A stretch of 64,000 nt of DNA from the NCBI RefSeq assembly GCF_001183965.1, contig NZ_LFZV01000001.1, positions 3,766,650 to 3,830,649 of the forward strand, written 5' to 3'. Below are positions 1 to 11,224 of this stretch, piece by piece. Below the pieces are notes generated by a model. That model worked only from the letters and a program-made list of their open reading frames with translations. It searched no databases and was not told where the DNA came from. The DNA comes from Bacillus sp. FJAT-27916 (GTDB taxonomy: Bacteria; Bacillota; Bacilli; Bacillales; Pradoshiaceae). Each line of letters opens with the position of its first letter. Positions within the stretch are counted from its first letter, which is position 1. The position numbers were made by a program, and so were the translations under genes.

Positions 1-1269
<1,269 letters not shown>

Positions 1270-1350
1270 GATGTTTGATCTAGCTATTAAAAATAAAACA
1301 TTGACGAGAGTTAAACTCTCAAGTTTTAAGACTTGCTTAGCGTTTCGTTT

Positions 1351-1370
1351 TGTTTAGTTTTCAAAGAGCA
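1351..1370 (-). promoter_or_regulatory. rrn leader boxA-like element
   Basis: The transcribed leader contains TGCTCTTTGAAAAC, the boxA-type sequence found in Bacillus rRNA leaders, where NusB/NusE antitermination factors bind. It lies between the nearest promoter and the 16S 5' end. Confidence 0.65.
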
Positions 1371-1397
1371 ATTTGTCGTATCTTGACGACATTTACT

Positions 1398-1602
1398 ACT
1401 ATATCAGAATAACAATCTGTTGTCAACCATTTCTTTTAATGTAAATAGATGACATTCGTTATTCACTGTTGCTTCAGAAGCAACTTTTAAATCATACCAC
1501 CTTCACCAATCAGAAGTCAACAACTTTTTGTAACTTATTATTTGTTTTCTTCTTTTTGTTCGGTGTTCACTAATAGTAGCACGCTTCGTCACGGACTGTC
1601 AA
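1398..1602 (-). promoter_or_regulatory. Three tandem rrn promoters
   Basis: Three sigma-A promoters point toward the 16S gene on the minus strand. The farthest has TTGACA (1597-1602), an 18-bp spacer and TACTAT (1573-1578). The middle has TTGACT (1515-1520), 18 bp and TATGAT (1491-1496). The nearest has TTGACA (1421-1426), 17 bp and TATAGT (1398-1403). All are seen directly by motif and spacing. Multiple tandem promoters are normal for Bacillus rrn operons; activity is inferred. Confidence 0.82.
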
Positions 1603-1749
1603 CAAATAATAGGTAATTTCAATTTTACAAATCCTTTTCCCTCTATCTATATATTAATATATTGTTTATAAAACGTATTCCGCTCTCGCAAAATCCTGTT
1701 TTCATAACGGACACAGCCATCGACTTTAACTACTCCTCCTATAAATAAG

Positions 1750-1782
1750 CCCGCCGCCTGCATTCATCCAGCAGGCGGCGGG
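1750..1782 (-). terminator. Terminator after ptsG
   Basis: A perfect 12-bp GC-rich stem, CCCGCCGCCTGC with its complement, around a 9-nt loop. It starts 7 bases past the ptsG stop codon and is followed on the minus strand by CTTATTTAT. Confidence 0.9.
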
Positions 1783-1788
1783 TAAACT

Positions 1789-3870
1789 TTATACAACTCT
1801 TTCAACATCGGCCTCAGTAATATGCATGATTTCATCTTCACCTAGTTCAACAAATCCCGTCTTCAATATCTCAACCTTTTCTCTTTCCTTCAGGTTGGTG
1901 ATCACTACAGGCGTAATAATGGATGTAGTATTCAGGGAGATATACTCTAGATCAAACTCCATGAGTATTTGACCTTTTTCAACACGCTGACCTTTTGCTA
2001 TTTTCGCATCAAAGCCTTCACCGGCAAGTTTTACCGTATCAATTCCAACATGAATCAAAAACTCATACCCTTCGTCTGATACGATTCCAATAGCATGCTT
2101 CGTTGGGAATACATTCATAATCAGGCCGTCTGTCGGAGAGACTACGATTCCTTCAGCAGGAATGATGGCAAACCCATCTCCCATCATCTTTTCAGAAAAG
2201 ACCGTATCTGGCACCGTTGTAATTGAAACTAATTCACCAGCTAATGGTGCGATAAAGCTCTCCTTTGAGAACTCGGCGCGTATAGCAGCAGGATTCACTT
2301 TTTCAATTCGCCGCTTAACCTTGCTATTGATATTAATCGTGCTTACTTTTGCCGGACGAGGCTTATTGCCCTCCATAATATCTTTCATTTGTGTCTTGAT
2401 TATTTCAGAACGCGGCCCAAAGATAGCTTGAATATTATCGCCGACAACCAATACACCTGCAGCGCCAAGCGCGTTAATCTCATCTTTATCCACCCTCTGA
2501 ATATCCTGTACTTCTACACGCAGGCGCGTGATACAGGCATCAAGATGCTTGATATTCTCTTTTCCGCCCATCGCCTCTAGTATGCTATACGGCAATTCTC
2601 CTACAATGCCTGCTTCACCAGCCGTCTCACTTTCCTCCCGCCCTGGTGTCATCAAGTTCCATTTACGGATAGCAAAACGGAAGCCAAAATAATAAATCAC
2701 GGCAAGGGCAAGCCCAACTGGTATCACCAGCCACCAAGCGGTTCGATTCGGCACAATTCCGAATAGGAGATAATCAATAACTCCTCCAGAAAAGGTCATC
2801 CCGATTTTCACATTTAATAGTTGCATCGTCATGAAGGATAGACCCGAAAATACAGCATGGATCCCAAATAAAACGGGTGCCACGAATAAGAATGAGAATT
2901 CGAGAGGTTCTGTAATACCCGTCAGGAAGGAGGTTAAAGCAGCAGAAGCCATCAAACCGCCGACCACCTTCTTTTTCTCAGGCTTCGCTTCATGGTAAAT
3001 GGCCAGAGCAGCTGCCGGCAATCCGAACATCATAAATGGGTATTTCCCTGACATGAACGTTCCCGCTGTGATTTCAGCTCCATCTTTCAATTGGGCAAAG
3101 AAGATTGCTTGATCACCGCGGACAATTTCTCCTGCAGCATTTACATACTGGCCAAACTCATACCAGAATGGCGAATAAAAAATGTGATGAAGCCCAAATG
3201 GAATCAACGAACGTTCAATGATTCCAAAAACAAATGTAGTAAGTGTCAAATTGGATTCCAGCATGCTTTGAGATACTACGTTCAAACCATGCTGGACCAG
3301 CGGCCATATAAAGGCCATCGCAATCCCAAGAATAAGCGAAGCTGCCGCTGTAACAATTGGCACGAAGCGTTTCCCCGCAAAGAATCCAAGGTATGGCGGA
3401 AGCTCAATCGTGTAATATTTATTGTATAAATAGGAAGCTAAAAGGCCGACAATAACCCCTCCGAATACGCCGGTTTGCAGGGTTGGTATCCCAAGGACAT
3501 TTGCATAAGCCGGTTCACTCGCAACCAGGGAATCCGTCACATTCAGCATAACGCCCATGGTTACATTCATCATTAAATAACCGACTATAGCCGCTAGACC
3601 AGCAACCCCTTCCCCGCCGGCAAGACCAACAGCTACACCGACAGCAAAGAGCAATGGCAGATTATCAAAGACTACTTGTCCTGAATTCTCCATCACTGTT
3701 GCAATCTTTTGAACCCACCCTATATCGAGAAAGGGAATTAAATCTATCAGATTTTGATTATGAATGGCATTCCCTAAAGCAAGCAGAATCCCTGCCGCAG
3801 GCAAGATGGCAACCGGCAGCATCAATGCTTTCCCCACCTTCTGCAAAACACCAAATACTCTTTCAAACAT
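1789..3870 (-). CDS. ptsG: PTS glucose-type transporter subunit IICBA
   Basis: A 693-residue phosphotransferase permease that imports and phosphorylates glucose, or a close glucoside, at the membrane. Domain order is IIC (about 1-410, multiple membrane helices), IIB (phospho-cysteine C446 in CITRLR) and IIA (active histidine H607 in HVGIDTV). Length and order match B. subtilis PtsG (about 699 aa). The start has the strong site GGAGGGCGAAAA before ATG. In B. subtilis ptsG is controlled by GlcT antitermination; I could not find a convincing RAT/terminator in the roughly 165-bp upstream gap, so regulation here may differ. N-acetylglucosamine or another glucoside is a possible alternative substrate. 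Confidence 0.88.
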   Translation of the reverse strand: MFERVFGVLQKVGKALMLPVAILPAAGILLALGNAIHNQNLIDLIPFLDIGWVQKIATVMENSGQVVFDNLPLLFAVGVAVGLAGGEGVAGLAAIVGYLMMNVTMGVMLNVTDSLVASEPAYANVLGIPTLQTGVFGGVIVGLLASYLYNKYYTIELPPYLGFFAGKRFVPIVTAAASLILGIAMAFIWPLVQHGLNVVSQSMLESNLTLTTFVFGIIERSLIPFGLHHIFYSPFWYEFGQYVNAAGEIVRGDQAIFFAQLKDGAEITAGTFMSGKYPFMMFGLPAAALAIYHEAKPEKKKVVGGLMASAALTSFLTGITEPLEFSFLFVAPVLFGIHAVFSGLSFMTMQLLNVKIGMTFSGGVIDYLLFGIVPNRTAWWLVIPVGLALAVIYYFGFRFAIRKWNLMTPGREESETAGEAGIVGELPYSILEAMGGKENIKHLDACITRLRVEVQDIQRVDKDEINALGAAGVLVVGDNIQAIFGPRSEIIKTQMKDIMEGNKPRPAKVSTININSKVKRRIEKVNPAAIRAEFSKESFIAPLAGELVSITTVPDTVFSEKMMGDGFAIIPAEGIVVSPTDGLIMNVFPTKHAIGIVSDEGYEFLIHVGIDTVKLAGEGFDAKIAKGQRVEKGQILMEFDLEYISLNTTSIITPVVITNLKEREKVEILKTGFVELGEDEIMHITEADVERVV

Positions 3871-4037
3871 TTTTCGCCCTCCTTATGTTCATTCGTTGTT
3901 AGCATTCGGACGAATGGAAATCAACTCACCGCCATTTATTTTATCAATTACAAAGGGTTCAAAACAGAACAACAACAACAACAAATATTCCCTCGGTAAA
4001 CTCCACCAAAAGGAAGTCACTTTCTATACATATAAAA

Positions 4038-4068
4038 AACCCCTGTATCTATAACAGATACAGGGGTT
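4038..4068 (-). terminator. Terminator after pbuG
   Basis: A perfect 13-bp inverted repeat, AACCCCTGTATCT, with a 5-nt loop, followed on the minus strand by TTTTTTATA, 22 bases beyond the pbuG stop. Confidence 0.9.
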
Positions 4069-4089
4069 CACATATAAATCCGTTTTATT

Positions 4090-5427
4090 TTAGTTCAAGA
4101 AAATGAAGTAGCAAACAAATACGATGAACATTCCATACATAATTGGATGAATTCGTTTTTGATTGCCAGTAAGCAGCATAGTGATTGGATAGAAAATGAA
4201 TCCACAAGCAATACCAGTGGCGATACTGTTTGTCAATGGCATCATGATGATTGTCAAGAATGCCGGTACAGCCACTTCAAGCTTGTTCCATTCAATATTC
4301 TTAAGAGATCCGCACATCAAGACCCCAACCAAGATCAATGCCGGTGCTGTTACAGCTGATGTGATAACAGATAACAGCGGATAGAAGAATAATGCCAGGA
4401 TAAACAGAACGCCTGTAACAACTGCGGCAAATCCAGAACGAGCTCCAGTTGCTACCCCTGCTGTTGATTCGATATAAGAAGTTGTCGTTGATGTTCCGAA
4501 TAATGCACCCGTAATCGTCGCAAGAGAATCAGCGAACAATGCCTTGCCAGCACGTGGAAGCTTGTTATCCTTCACGAAACCAGCTTGGTTCGCTACAGCC
4601 ATCAAGGTACCAGCTGTATCGAAGAAGTCAACGAACAAGAATGTTAAGACAACGATTAAGAATTGAACCGTAAAGATATCAGATTGTACTGGATTTAAGT
4701 AGGGTTCAAGCGCTACACCGAATGTCGGTGCCACACTTGGGATTGAACTGAATACCGCGTTCGGAACAGCAATCAACCCTGCAATCATTCCGATAATAGC
4801 CGTGATGATCATCCCATAGAAGATTCCGCCTCTAACACCTTTCACCATGAAAATAACTGTGATGAATAATCCAGCTACAGCCAGCAATGTATTGCCATCC
4901 GTTAAATCGCCAAGCGCCACGAATGTGTTCGGATCAGCGACAATTAATCCCGCATTTTTCAAACCAATAAATGTAATGAACAACCCAATACCAGCGCCTA
5001 CTGCAAATTTCAGTTCAGCCGGAATGGCATTAATAATCGTTTCACGAATACCCGTCAAGGTTAAGATGGCAAAGATAACACCAGACGCCAACACTCCGGA
5101 AAGAGCGGTCTGCCAAGGAATTCCCATAGTAAGAATGACTGTATAAGCAAAGAATGAGTTCAAGCCCATACCCGGTGCAAGCGCAATTGGGTATTTCGCA
5201 ATCATTCCCATGAAGAAGCAGCCAACCGCTGCTGCAAGTGCTGTCGCAACGAATACAGCTCCGTGATCCATACGCATAGCATCAGGCAAGTTCTCGACAT
5301 CTGCCAATGTCAGCTGCAATGGGTTGACGACTAGGATATAAGCCATCGCAAGAAAGGTTGTTAATCCCCCAATAAACTCTCGTTTGTAATTTGTGCCGAG
5401 TTCATCAAATTGAAAATATTTTTTCAT
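4090..5427 (-). CDS. pbuG: Hypoxanthine/guanine permease, NCS2 family
   Basis: A polytopic membrane protein of 445 residues that takes up purine bases by proton symport. The N terminus MKKYFQFDELGTNYKREFIGGLTT is nearly that of B. subtilis PbuG, and the family signature GMGLNSFFAYT follows. A longer in-frame reading back to 5571 is wrong, because it would run through the riboswitch terminator; ATG at 5427 has GGGGAG upstream. The gene is monocistronic, with its own promoter, a guanine riboswitch upstream and a terminator downstream. It imports the purine pool that guaA and salvage enzymes handle. Confidence 0.92.
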   Translation of the reverse strand: MKKYFQFDELGTNYKREFIGGLTTFLAMAYILVVNPLQLTLADVENLPDAMRMDHGAVFVATALAAAVGCFFMGMIAKYPIALAPGMGLNSFFAYTVILTMGIPWQTALSGVLASGVIFAILTLTGIRETIINAIPAELKFAVGAGIGLFITFIGLKNAGLIVADPNTFVALGDLTDGNTLLAVAGLFITVIFMVKGVRGGIFYGMIITAIIGMIAGLIAVPNAVFSSIPSVAPTFGVALEPYLNPVQSDIFTVQFLIVVLTFLFVDFFDTAGTLMAVANQAGFVKDNKLPRAGKALFADSLATITGALFGTSTTTSYIESTAGVATGARSGFAAVVTGVLFILALFFYPLLSVITSAVTAPALILVGVLMCGSLKNIEWNKLEVAVPAFLTIIMMPLTNSIATGIACGFIFYPITMLLTGNQKRIHPIMYGMFIVFVCYFIFLN

Positions 5428-5498
5428 TTCTCTTGTAACTCCCCTTCTCTTCATACCATCATGTTCATCTCTACGTTGTAATCGCCAAGAATACAAAA

Positions 5499-5527
5499 CA
5501 CCCCGAAACCATATCCGTTTCGGGGTG
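5499..5527 (-). terminator. Riboswitch expression-platform terminator of pbuG
   Basis: An 11-bp perfect stem (CACCCCGAAAC with its complement) followed on the minus strand by TTTTGTAT, between the purine aptamer and pbuG. The upstream segment GGGTG (about 5548-5552) can pair with the CACCC of this stem as an antiterminator. That pairing is inference; the terminator itself is plain in the sequence. Confidence 0.85.
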
Positions 5528-5575
5528 ACAATAGGTAAGAGAATACACCCATAGTCCGGGTATATCATCATTTAC

Positions 5576-5640
5576 TCGTAGTCAAGCCATTAACGGTAGC
5601 TCGGTAGAAACTTATGGGCCATATCCCCATGATTATACGA
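5576..5640 (-). promoter_or_regulatory. Guanine-type purine riboswitch aptamer for pbuG
   Basis: The three-way junction aptamer is complete: P1 TCGTA/TACGA, J1/2 TAAT, P2 ATGGG/CCCAT closing loop GATATGG, the invariant junction GTTTCTACC, and a P3 hairpin with loop CCGTTAA. The specificity base in GACTAC is C (position 74 in the usual xpt numbering), as in guanine/hypoxanthine sensors; adenine sensors have U. With the downstream terminator this is a transcriptional OFF switch. Confidence 0.95.
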
Positions 5641-5672
5641 AGATTATTAAATTATGTGATTAGTTCTTTAGT

Positions 5673-5701
5673 ATTGTAACAACATAATGACTGATGGTCA
5701 A
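5673..5701 (-). promoter_or_regulatory. pbuG promoter
   Basis: TTGACC (5696-5701), a 17-bp spacer and TACAAT (5673-5678) on the minus strand, placing transcription start about 25 nt before the aptamer. Confidence 0.8.
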
Positions 5702-5874
5702 CAAAAAAACGAACGATTATATTATTTTTTTGCCTCTTTGTTCGCTTTTATCATTAAATGAGTACTTTCCAATCCCATCTGCTAGCAGAATCCGCTGAAA
5801 TTGGCAGAAAATGTGCATGTTTGATCTTACTATATAAATAGATAAAGGGGTATAAAGTAGAGGGGGCGATTAAG

Positions 5875-6798
5875 ATGAACGATTTCGTATTGGCAACAAG
5901 AAAACTGACAAAAGCATTCGGCAATCAGTTAGCAGTTAACGACGTGAATATACATGTGAAGCCCGGACATATATACGGCTTGATTGGCCGAAATGGGTCA
6001 GGGAAAACAACCATTATGAAGATGGTCTTAGGCCTATCGAAAAAGACAGATGGGGAGATTTTGATCTTCGGCAAGGCGCCGGAAAGAAATGCGCATGAGG
6101 TTTATCATCGAATTGGATCCACCATTGAAACTCCTGGTTTTTATCCAAATATGACAGCACGGGAGAATCTCGAGGTATTTGCCAGCCTAAGAGGAACCAT
6201 TGATGACCAATCAATCAGAAAGGCTCTCCATACCGTTGAGCTCCCCTATGAGGACAAGAAGCATTTCTCCCAATATTCACTTGGGATGAAACAAAGGCTG
6301 GGCATCGCCAATGCCATCATGCACAATCCGGACTTCCTTATATTAGACGAACCGGCGAATGGGCTTGATCCGATTGGGATTGCGGATATAAGAAATCTGA
6401 TTAAGTCACTAAGCCGCGATTATGGAAAGACCATTCTTATCTCAAGCCATCAACTGACGGAGATGGAACAAATGATTACACAGGTGGGGTTTATCCATAA
6501 TGGTAAGCTCTTAAAAGAATGCGATTATGAAGACTTGCTAAAAAGACGAGGAAACTATATATCTGTCAAAACATCTGACATAAAAAAAGCATGCGCCATA
6601 TTGAGGCAGCAATTAAATATAGATGACTATTCAGCAAAGGAAAATGGAGTAGTGGAAATCTTCGACCTGACTCATGACCCATCTGCCATAAACCGAGCGC
6701 TAATCATGGCGGAAGTAGATGTATCAGCAATCGGGCTAAAAACGAATGGACTGGAGGAGTATTTCTCCAGCCTGATAGGGAGTGGAGAACATGTGTAA
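5875..6798 (+). CDS. ABC transporter ATP-binding protein, BcrA/lantibiotic-type exporter
   Basis: A 307-residue ATPase of the BcrA-like group that powers export of peptides or lantibiotics. It has Walker A GRNGSGKTT (about residues 38-46), signature SLGMKQRLGIA, and Walker B FLILDEPANGLDP. The roughly 85-residue C-terminal extension is typical of this group. The start follows AGAGGGGGCG. The reading frame overlaps the permease gene downstream, so the two are translationally coupled. A likely role is self-protection from a cell-wall-active peptide; the substrate is not visible in the sequence. Confidence 0.85.
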   Translation: MNDFVLATRKLTKAFGNQLAVNDVNIHVKPGHIYGLIGRNGSGKTTIMKMVLGLSKKTDGEILIFGKAPERNAHEVYHRIGSTIETPGFYPNMTARENLEVFASLRGTIDDQSIRKALHTVELPYEDKKHFSQYSLGMKQRLGIANAIMHNPDFLILDEPANGLDPIGIADIRNLIKSLSRDYGKTILISSHQLTEMEQMITQVGFIHNGKLLKECDYEDLLKRRGNYISVKTSDIKKACAILRQQLNIDDYSAKENGVVEIFDLTHDPSAINRALIMAEVDVSAIGLKTNGLEEYFSSLIGSGEHV

Positions 6799-7522
6799 CG
6801 GAATACGTGCAGAAATTTTAAAGATAAGGCATGACAGAACATCTCTTATCTGTTCCGCTATCGCCCTGTGCGTCCCGCTTCTACTGATTATAAAAGAAAG
6901 ATATATTCCGTCCTTAGACGATTATTTCAGCTGGCTCATGACAACCAACAGCCTTTATATATGGATATTCTCCGTCATGAGCAGTTTATTTATTACTTTT
7001 CTCATACAGCGAGAATACCAGGACCGTACAATCATCAATACATTGACCGCATATCCTTCCAGGTCATCTTTTATTATAAGTAAACTAAGCGTCTGGGCGC
7101 TTTGGTATGCAGTCACATGGATAGTGGCTTTGATAATAATATGTATTGGTTATAGAATATTGTATCCAGATGAGTTCGGGGCAGCAGGCATCAAGCTGAC
7201 CATAGTGCTTCTCGCGAAAAGCGGGGCCTTAAGTTTCCTGGCATTTACCCCTCTATTATGGGTCGCCATTAAACAACGGACTTCCTTTTATCCATCAGTT
7301 TTGATGGGGCTTTTATTCACCGCTATCATGATGGCCGGCTCACAGGCATCAGGAAATATGATTTTAGTCGCATGCCTCATTCCATGGTCAGCCGTATCAA
7401 TTGCGAGTCTGATTCCGGACATGACGAATGGTTATTTCATTGTTTCAGGAATCTCCATTGTCCTTTGCGCAGTAATCGGCATATTTTTAGCGATTTATGC
7501 TTTTTCACGGCAGGATCAGTAA
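6791..7522 (+). CDS. ABC-2 type exporter permease
   Basis: A 243-residue membrane protein with about six hydrophobic helices, arranged like permease partners of BcrA-type ATPases (lantibiotic immunity MutE/EpiE group). It overlaps the ATPase stop codon at 6796-6798. ATG at 6791 is preferred over GTG at 6782 because GGGAG lies 8 nt before it. There is little charge beyond the first 20 residues, so it is an integral membrane subunit. It forms an operon with the upstream ATPase and ends at a strong terminator. Confidence 0.78.
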   Translation: MCNGIRAEILKIRHDRTSLICSAIALCVPLLLIIKERYIPSLDDYFSWLMTTNSLYIWIFSVMSSLFITFLIQREYQDRTIINTLTAYPSRSSFIISKLSVWALWYAVTWIVALIIICIGYRILYPDEFGAAGIKLTIVLLAKSGALSFLAFTPLLWVAIKQRTSFYPSVLMGLLFTAIMMAGSQASGNMILVACLIPWSAVSIASLIPDMTNGYFIVSGISIVLCAVIGIFLAIYAFSRQDQ

Positions 7523-7525
7523 ACA

Positions 7526-7571
7526 AAAACTCCCTTTTATCTGTAATACGATACAGGTAAAAGGGAGTTTT
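7526..7571 (+). terminator. Terminator of the ABC exporter operon
   Basis: A 20-bp stem with one wobble pair (7526-7545 with 7552-7571), beginning 4 bases after the permease stop. It ends in TTTT GGGGG TTTTT. Confidence 0.88.
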
Positions 7572-7796
7572 GGGGGTTTTTATCCTATTCCCACTCGAAA
7601 ATTTTACCCCTTCACTAAGCAAATTTAGTTAGGTGATATGGTGTCATTTGATTCGGATCACACGGATTACCTGATATCGATATCTTGCAAAAATGGTTCC
7701 TATCAAAATGATATCAACTATTCTGCTGACCATTGCTTTCTACATGCTACAAACTGGAATTTTGAAGTCTGACTGTGTCCTAAAAGTAGAGCAGTT

Positions 7797-8306
7797 TTAT
7801 AATTTCTTCCGTGTCAAAAAGAATCCAATGATTGCCCCAATAAAGATAATCGGTGCAAACCTGACAAACAGCCATTCAAATGCGTGAAAAGTTACTCCGA
7901 CAACGGCGGTTTCAGGGTCACTATAATTCCATTCTAAGTAAGGACTGTTCAATACGATTAAGACCGCTGAAATAATCACTATGACCACACACAATGAGAT
8001 AAGCAGCCAATGAAACGTCTTTTTTCTCATAATCTTCCTCTGTGCGAGCTGCAAGTTTATAATCTCCAGTTTTTCGGAAATAGCTTTTACGTCATCAACC
8101 TTCGACTCAGTAACAGTTTCTCCAAGCAACGTACTCACCGGTGTTTCAAGCACCTCTGATATGGAAATCAACATATCAGAATCAGGAACTGACAATCCCT
8201 GCTCCCATTTAGAGATTGTTTGTCGCACCACATTCAGCTTGATAGCAAGTTCTTCCTGCGAAAGACCTTTTGATTTTCTGATTGCTTTAATATTTTCGTT
8301 TAACAT
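7797..8306 (-). CDS. XRE-family regulator with C-terminal membrane anchor
   Basis: A 169-residue protein. Residues 1-60 are a Cro/C1 helix-turn-helix (LSQEELAIKLNVVRQTISKWE). Residues 60-95 form a charged linker, and two hydrophobic segments (about 100-120 and 142-162) follow. This is a common Firmicutes layout for repressors that sense membrane or envelope state. The start follows AAGGAGGTT. It stands alone, convergent with the ABC exporter upstream, and could regulate it; nothing in the sequence proves that. Confidence 0.82.
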   Translation of the reverse strand: MLNENIKAIRKSKGLSQEELAIKLNVVRQTISKWEQGLSVPDSDMLISISEVLETPVSTLLGETVTESKVDDVKAISEKLEIINLQLAQRKIMRKKTFHWLLISLCVVIVIISAVLIVLNSPYLEWNYSDPETAVVGVTFHAFEWLFVRFAPIIFIGAIIGFFLTRKKL

Positions 8307-8478
8307 TAGGGATAACCTCCTTTTCGGCCGTTACCACTAGTGTGTGGGAAACTGCCCGTTGCTACAAGCAACGCAAGTTAACATTGGCTTCATCTACTGG
8401 ATTTCAAGATGAAAATATTGATTACATCCTTACAAACTCCGATTTGTCGAGTTATTTGCATGCATAATGATCATTCTC

Positions 8479-9021
8479 TTAAATATCAGAATCAAGTATG
8501 CCATAGATATAATAATCACACCATGTATTAACCATTTTTCCTTGCCGAATCATCCCTTCTCTTGTGAATCCGCATTTTTCTAGTATCCTTACAGAAGCAA
8601 CATTTCGAACATCTACTTCTGCCCATAGTCGCTTAAGCTCTGTCTTTGTGAAGCAGAATTCAACTGTAGCCGCCAGAGCCTCGGTTCCATAACCTTTACC
8701 CTGCGACTTACTCGAAAGACGGATTCCTACAGAAGCCATGCGGTCCTTCTCTATCAGATATACCCATAGATCACCGATAACATTTCCAGACTCTTTCTCC
8801 TCGATACCTAGATGAAAACTCTTAGTTGGTTTTGCTTCCTTCTCAAACATAAGCTCCGGATTCTTCTCAGCCTTACTTGGGCCTTTGCCCCAGTAGGTGT
8901 AAAGAGATTTATCAGGCATCCATTCTCTCAAGGCCGGAACATCTGCTGCGGTCATCGATCTTATTACTAATCTATCTGTTTCAATAGTTGGTTTATGGAA
9001 AATATAATCTGCAAGCGCCAT
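8479..9021 (-). CDS. GNAT acetyltransferase, RimJ/RimL-like
   Basis: A 180-residue acetyl-CoA-dependent N-acetyltransferase of the RimJ/RimL group. It opens with TDRLVIRSM, has the acetyl-CoA loop RLSSKSQGKGYGTEAL (Q/RxxGxG/A motif), and ends with the usual VRILEKCGFTREG. The natural acceptor (ribosomal protein, amino acid or drug) cannot be told from the sequence. Start ATG follows GGGGGAA. It is monocistronic and shows no linkage to its neighbours. Confidence 0.85.
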   Translation of the reverse strand: MALADYIFHKPTIETDRLVIRSMTAADVPALREWMPDKSLYTYWGKGPSKAEKNPELMFEKEAKPTKSFHLGIEEKESGNVIGDLWVYLIEKDRMASVGIRLSSKSQGKGYGTEALAATVEFCFTKTELKRLWAEVDVRNVASVRILEKCGFTREGMIRQGKMVNTWCDYYIYGILDSDI

Positions 9022-9259
9022 GAAGATTCCCCCTAAAAATTAAATTCCGATTCCCAGTCAAAATCACTGCTTTCCTCGTATGTCTTTGGCCATTGAGCGC
9101 CCGATACCTATATTCTACAAAGTATAATTTATACTTCAACCCATTTTAAAACAGCACCATATTTCTGGTATAGTGATTTTCAACTTCTGATCATTCTCAC
9201 TGGTTTTAAAGGATACAACATATCAGAGCAGTATATTATGTCAAATCCAACTACAATAA
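9022..9259. other. Intergenic, no gene seen
   Basis: AT-rich sequence between the GNAT start and the guaA terminator. It should carry the GNAT promoter. I see no convincing -35/-10 pair and no open frame with a ribosome binding site. Confidence 0.5.
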
Positions 9260-9294
9260 AAAGCCCGCAGATAGTATGAACTACTGCGGACTTT
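9260..9294 (-). terminator. Terminator after guaA
   Basis: Stem AAAGTCCGCAG with CTGCGGGCTTT on the minus strand (one mismatch), followed by TTATTG, about 120 bases beyond the guaA stop. Confidence 0.78.
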
Positions 9295-9415
9295 ACTATA
9301 ATATCTGGGTCTTTTTTTCTATATCAGGTCTCCCTGATTGCTATCACCTTGCTATCATTTGAGCAAAACAGCATTCAGAAAGCCCGATATATCAAGGTTT
9401 CCAGCGTTTATTTGA

Positions 9416-10969
9416 TTATTCCCATTCAATCGTCGCAGGCGGCTTAGATGTAATATCATACACCACGCGGTTGATGTGGTCGACTTCGTTTACGATACGT
9501 GTAGAGATTTTCTCAAGCACGTCCCATGGGATACGTGCCCAGTCAGATGTCATTCCATCGATGGAAGTGACGGCACGAATTCCGATTGTGTAGTCATATG
9601 TGCGCGCATCGCCCATAACGCCGACGCTGCGGATGTCAGGAAGTACGGTGAAGTATTGCCAAATGTCGCGGTCAAGTCCAGCTAGGCGGATTTCTTCACG
9701 AAGGATAGCATCAGATTCTCTGACGATTTCAAGCTTTTCTTCTGTTACTTCGCCAAGCACGCGGATTCCAAGACCTGGGCCTGGGAACGGCTGTCTCCAA
9801 ACGATTTCATCTGGAATGCCCAGTTCTGTTCCTAGTGCACGAACCTCGTCTTTGAAGAGTGTGTTCAATGGTTCGATCAATTGGAATTGCATGTCTTCAG
9901 GAAGCCCGCCGACATTGTGGTGGGATTTGATTGTTTGCGCAGTTGCTGTACCACTCTCAATGATATCTGTATAGAGTGTACCTTGCGCTAAGTAATCAAT
10001 ACCTTCTAATTTAGTTGCTTCATCATCGAATACATAGATGAATTCGTTACCGATGATTTTACGTTTTTGTTCTGGGTCGCTGACACCAGCAAGCTTAGAC
10101 ATGAAGCGTTCTTTCGCGTCTACTTTGATAACGTTCATGTTAAAGCCTTCGCTGAAGGTTTTCATAACGCCTTCTGCTTCGCCTTTACGTAGAAGACCAT
10201 GATCAACGAAGATACATGTCAATTGGTCACCGATGGCTTTATGGATCAATACAGCTACAACGGAGGAATCTACACCGCCGCTGAGTGCGCAAAGAACTTG
10301 CTTGTCCCCAACCGTTTGGCGGATTTTCTCCATTTCCATTTCGATGAAGTTGGCCATAGACCAGTCGCCTTTACAGCCACATGCGCCAAATACGAAGTTT
10401 TTAAGCAAGTCATTTCCGTATTCAGAGTGGCGTACTTCTGGATGGAATTGAACCGCATATAGCTGGCGGCTATCATCGCTCATTGCCGCAATCGGACATG
10501 ATGGGTTCGTTGCATCGACCGCGAATCCTTCTGGTGCTGTTACAACATGGTCACCATGGCTCATCCATACTGTTTGATCTTCTGGAAGACCTTTGAACAA
10601 GACGGATTCATGGTTGACATGGATGTCAGATTTGCCGTACTCACGCTTGCTGGCACGCTCTACCTTCCCGCCGAAGTGCTGTGTCATTAATTGCATGCCA
10701 TAGCAAATACCCATGACTGGAATGCCCAAATCAAAGATGCGTTCATCACAAGAGAGAGCCGTTTTATCATAAACGCTGTTTGGCCCTCCGGAGAAAATAA
10801 TTCCTTTCGGATTCAATTTCTTGATCTCATCAACGGTGATAGTGTGCGGGTGCAGTTCACTATACACACCGAATTCACGAATTCTCCGCGTGATTAACTG
10901 ATTATACTGGCTTCCAAAATCAAGGACGACAACCATTTCCTGAATTGGAAGATCTGTTGTTTCTACCAT
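9416..10969 (-). CDS. guaA: GMP synthase (glutamine-hydrolysing)
   Basis: Converts XMP to GMP using glutamine and ATP in the cytosol, the last step of guanine nucleotide synthesis. The N-terminal class I amidotransferase has the nucleophile in GICYGMQ and the His-Glu pair in [13 protein letters not shown]. The ATP pyrophosphatase has the P-loop LSGGVDSSV, and the C-terminal dimerisation domain ends KPPATIEWE. The 517 residues match B. subtilis GuaA (513). ATG at 10969 is chosen because GAGGTGA lies 5-6 nt before it; GTG at 10978 has no site. It has its own promoter and a riboswitch-bearing leader. Confidence 0.96.
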   Translation of the reverse strand: MVETTDLPIQEMVVVLDFGSQYNQLITRRIREFGVYSELHPHTITVDEIKKLNPKGIIFSGGPNSVYDKTALSCDERIFDLGIPVMGICYGMQLMTQHFGGKVERASKREYGKSDIHVNHESVLFKGLPEDQTVWMSHGDHVVTAPEGFAVDATNPSCPIAAMSDDSRQLYAVQFHPEVRHSEYGNDLLKNFVFGACGCKGDWSMANFIEMEMEKIRQTVGDKQVLCALSGGVDSSVVAVLIHKAIGDQLTCIFVDHGLLRKGEAEGVMKTFSEGFNMNVIKVDAKERFMSKLAGVSDPEQKRKIIGNEFIYVFDDEATKLEGIDYLAQGTLYTDIIESGTATAQTIKSHHNVGGLPEDMQFQLIEPLNTLFKDEVRALGTELGIPDEIVWRQPFPGPGLGIRVLGEVTEEKLEIVRESDAILREEIRLAGLDRDIWQYFTVLPDIRSVGVMGDARTYDYTIGIRAVTSIDGMTSDWARIPWDVLEKISTRIVNEVDHINRVVYDITSKPPATIEWE

Positions 10970-11172
10970 TGCTTTCACCTCATTAGATAGTTTAGATCGG
11001 TTAATGTAAGCAATTAATCATCCTAAGGGGATGATCCATCCCTTAATCCTCCCATTCGTCCTAACAAAAGCATCAGGCATTAGCCGGTGCAGAAACGAAT
11101 TCCCATATATCCTCATCAAAGCCGCTCTCGCATTCAATCATGCTCTAGACCGAGCAAGTTGAATAAAGAAAA
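10970..11172 (-). other. Distal guaA leader with unexplained RNA structure
   Basis: About 200 nt lie between the riboswitch terminator and the guaA start. They can form several hairpins: GCACCGGC/GCCTGATGC (11070-11090) followed by TTTTGTT, which resembles a weak terminator; an enclosing ATTCGT/ACGAAT pairing (about 11056-11101); and ATCATCC/GGATGAT (11017-11035), about 50 nt before the start. I recognise no known riboswitch class in it. Confidence 0.45.
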
Positions 11173-11208
11173 ACTAGAATCCCCATAATACGCCTGCAGA
11201 ATTCTAGT
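11173..11208 (-). terminator. Leader terminator (attenuator) of guaA
   Basis: ACTAGAAT pairs with ATTCTAGT (8 bp, extendable by U-G and C-G pairs), followed on the minus strand by TTTTTCTTTATT. It lies 17 nt after the aptamer, the usual geometry of a transcriptional riboswitch. Confidence 0.85.
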
Positions 11209-11224
11209 AGTCATTTATATTCTT

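Noticed and set aside
3871-4037. GlcT-type RAT antiterminator upstream of ptsG
   Set aside because: No matching hairpin overlapping a terminator in the short leader; only an (AAC)5-like run is seen.
5428-5571. 48-residue N-terminal extension of PbuG
   Set aside because: It is encoded by the riboswitch terminator region, lacks a ribosome binding site, and homologues start at MKKYFQFDELG.
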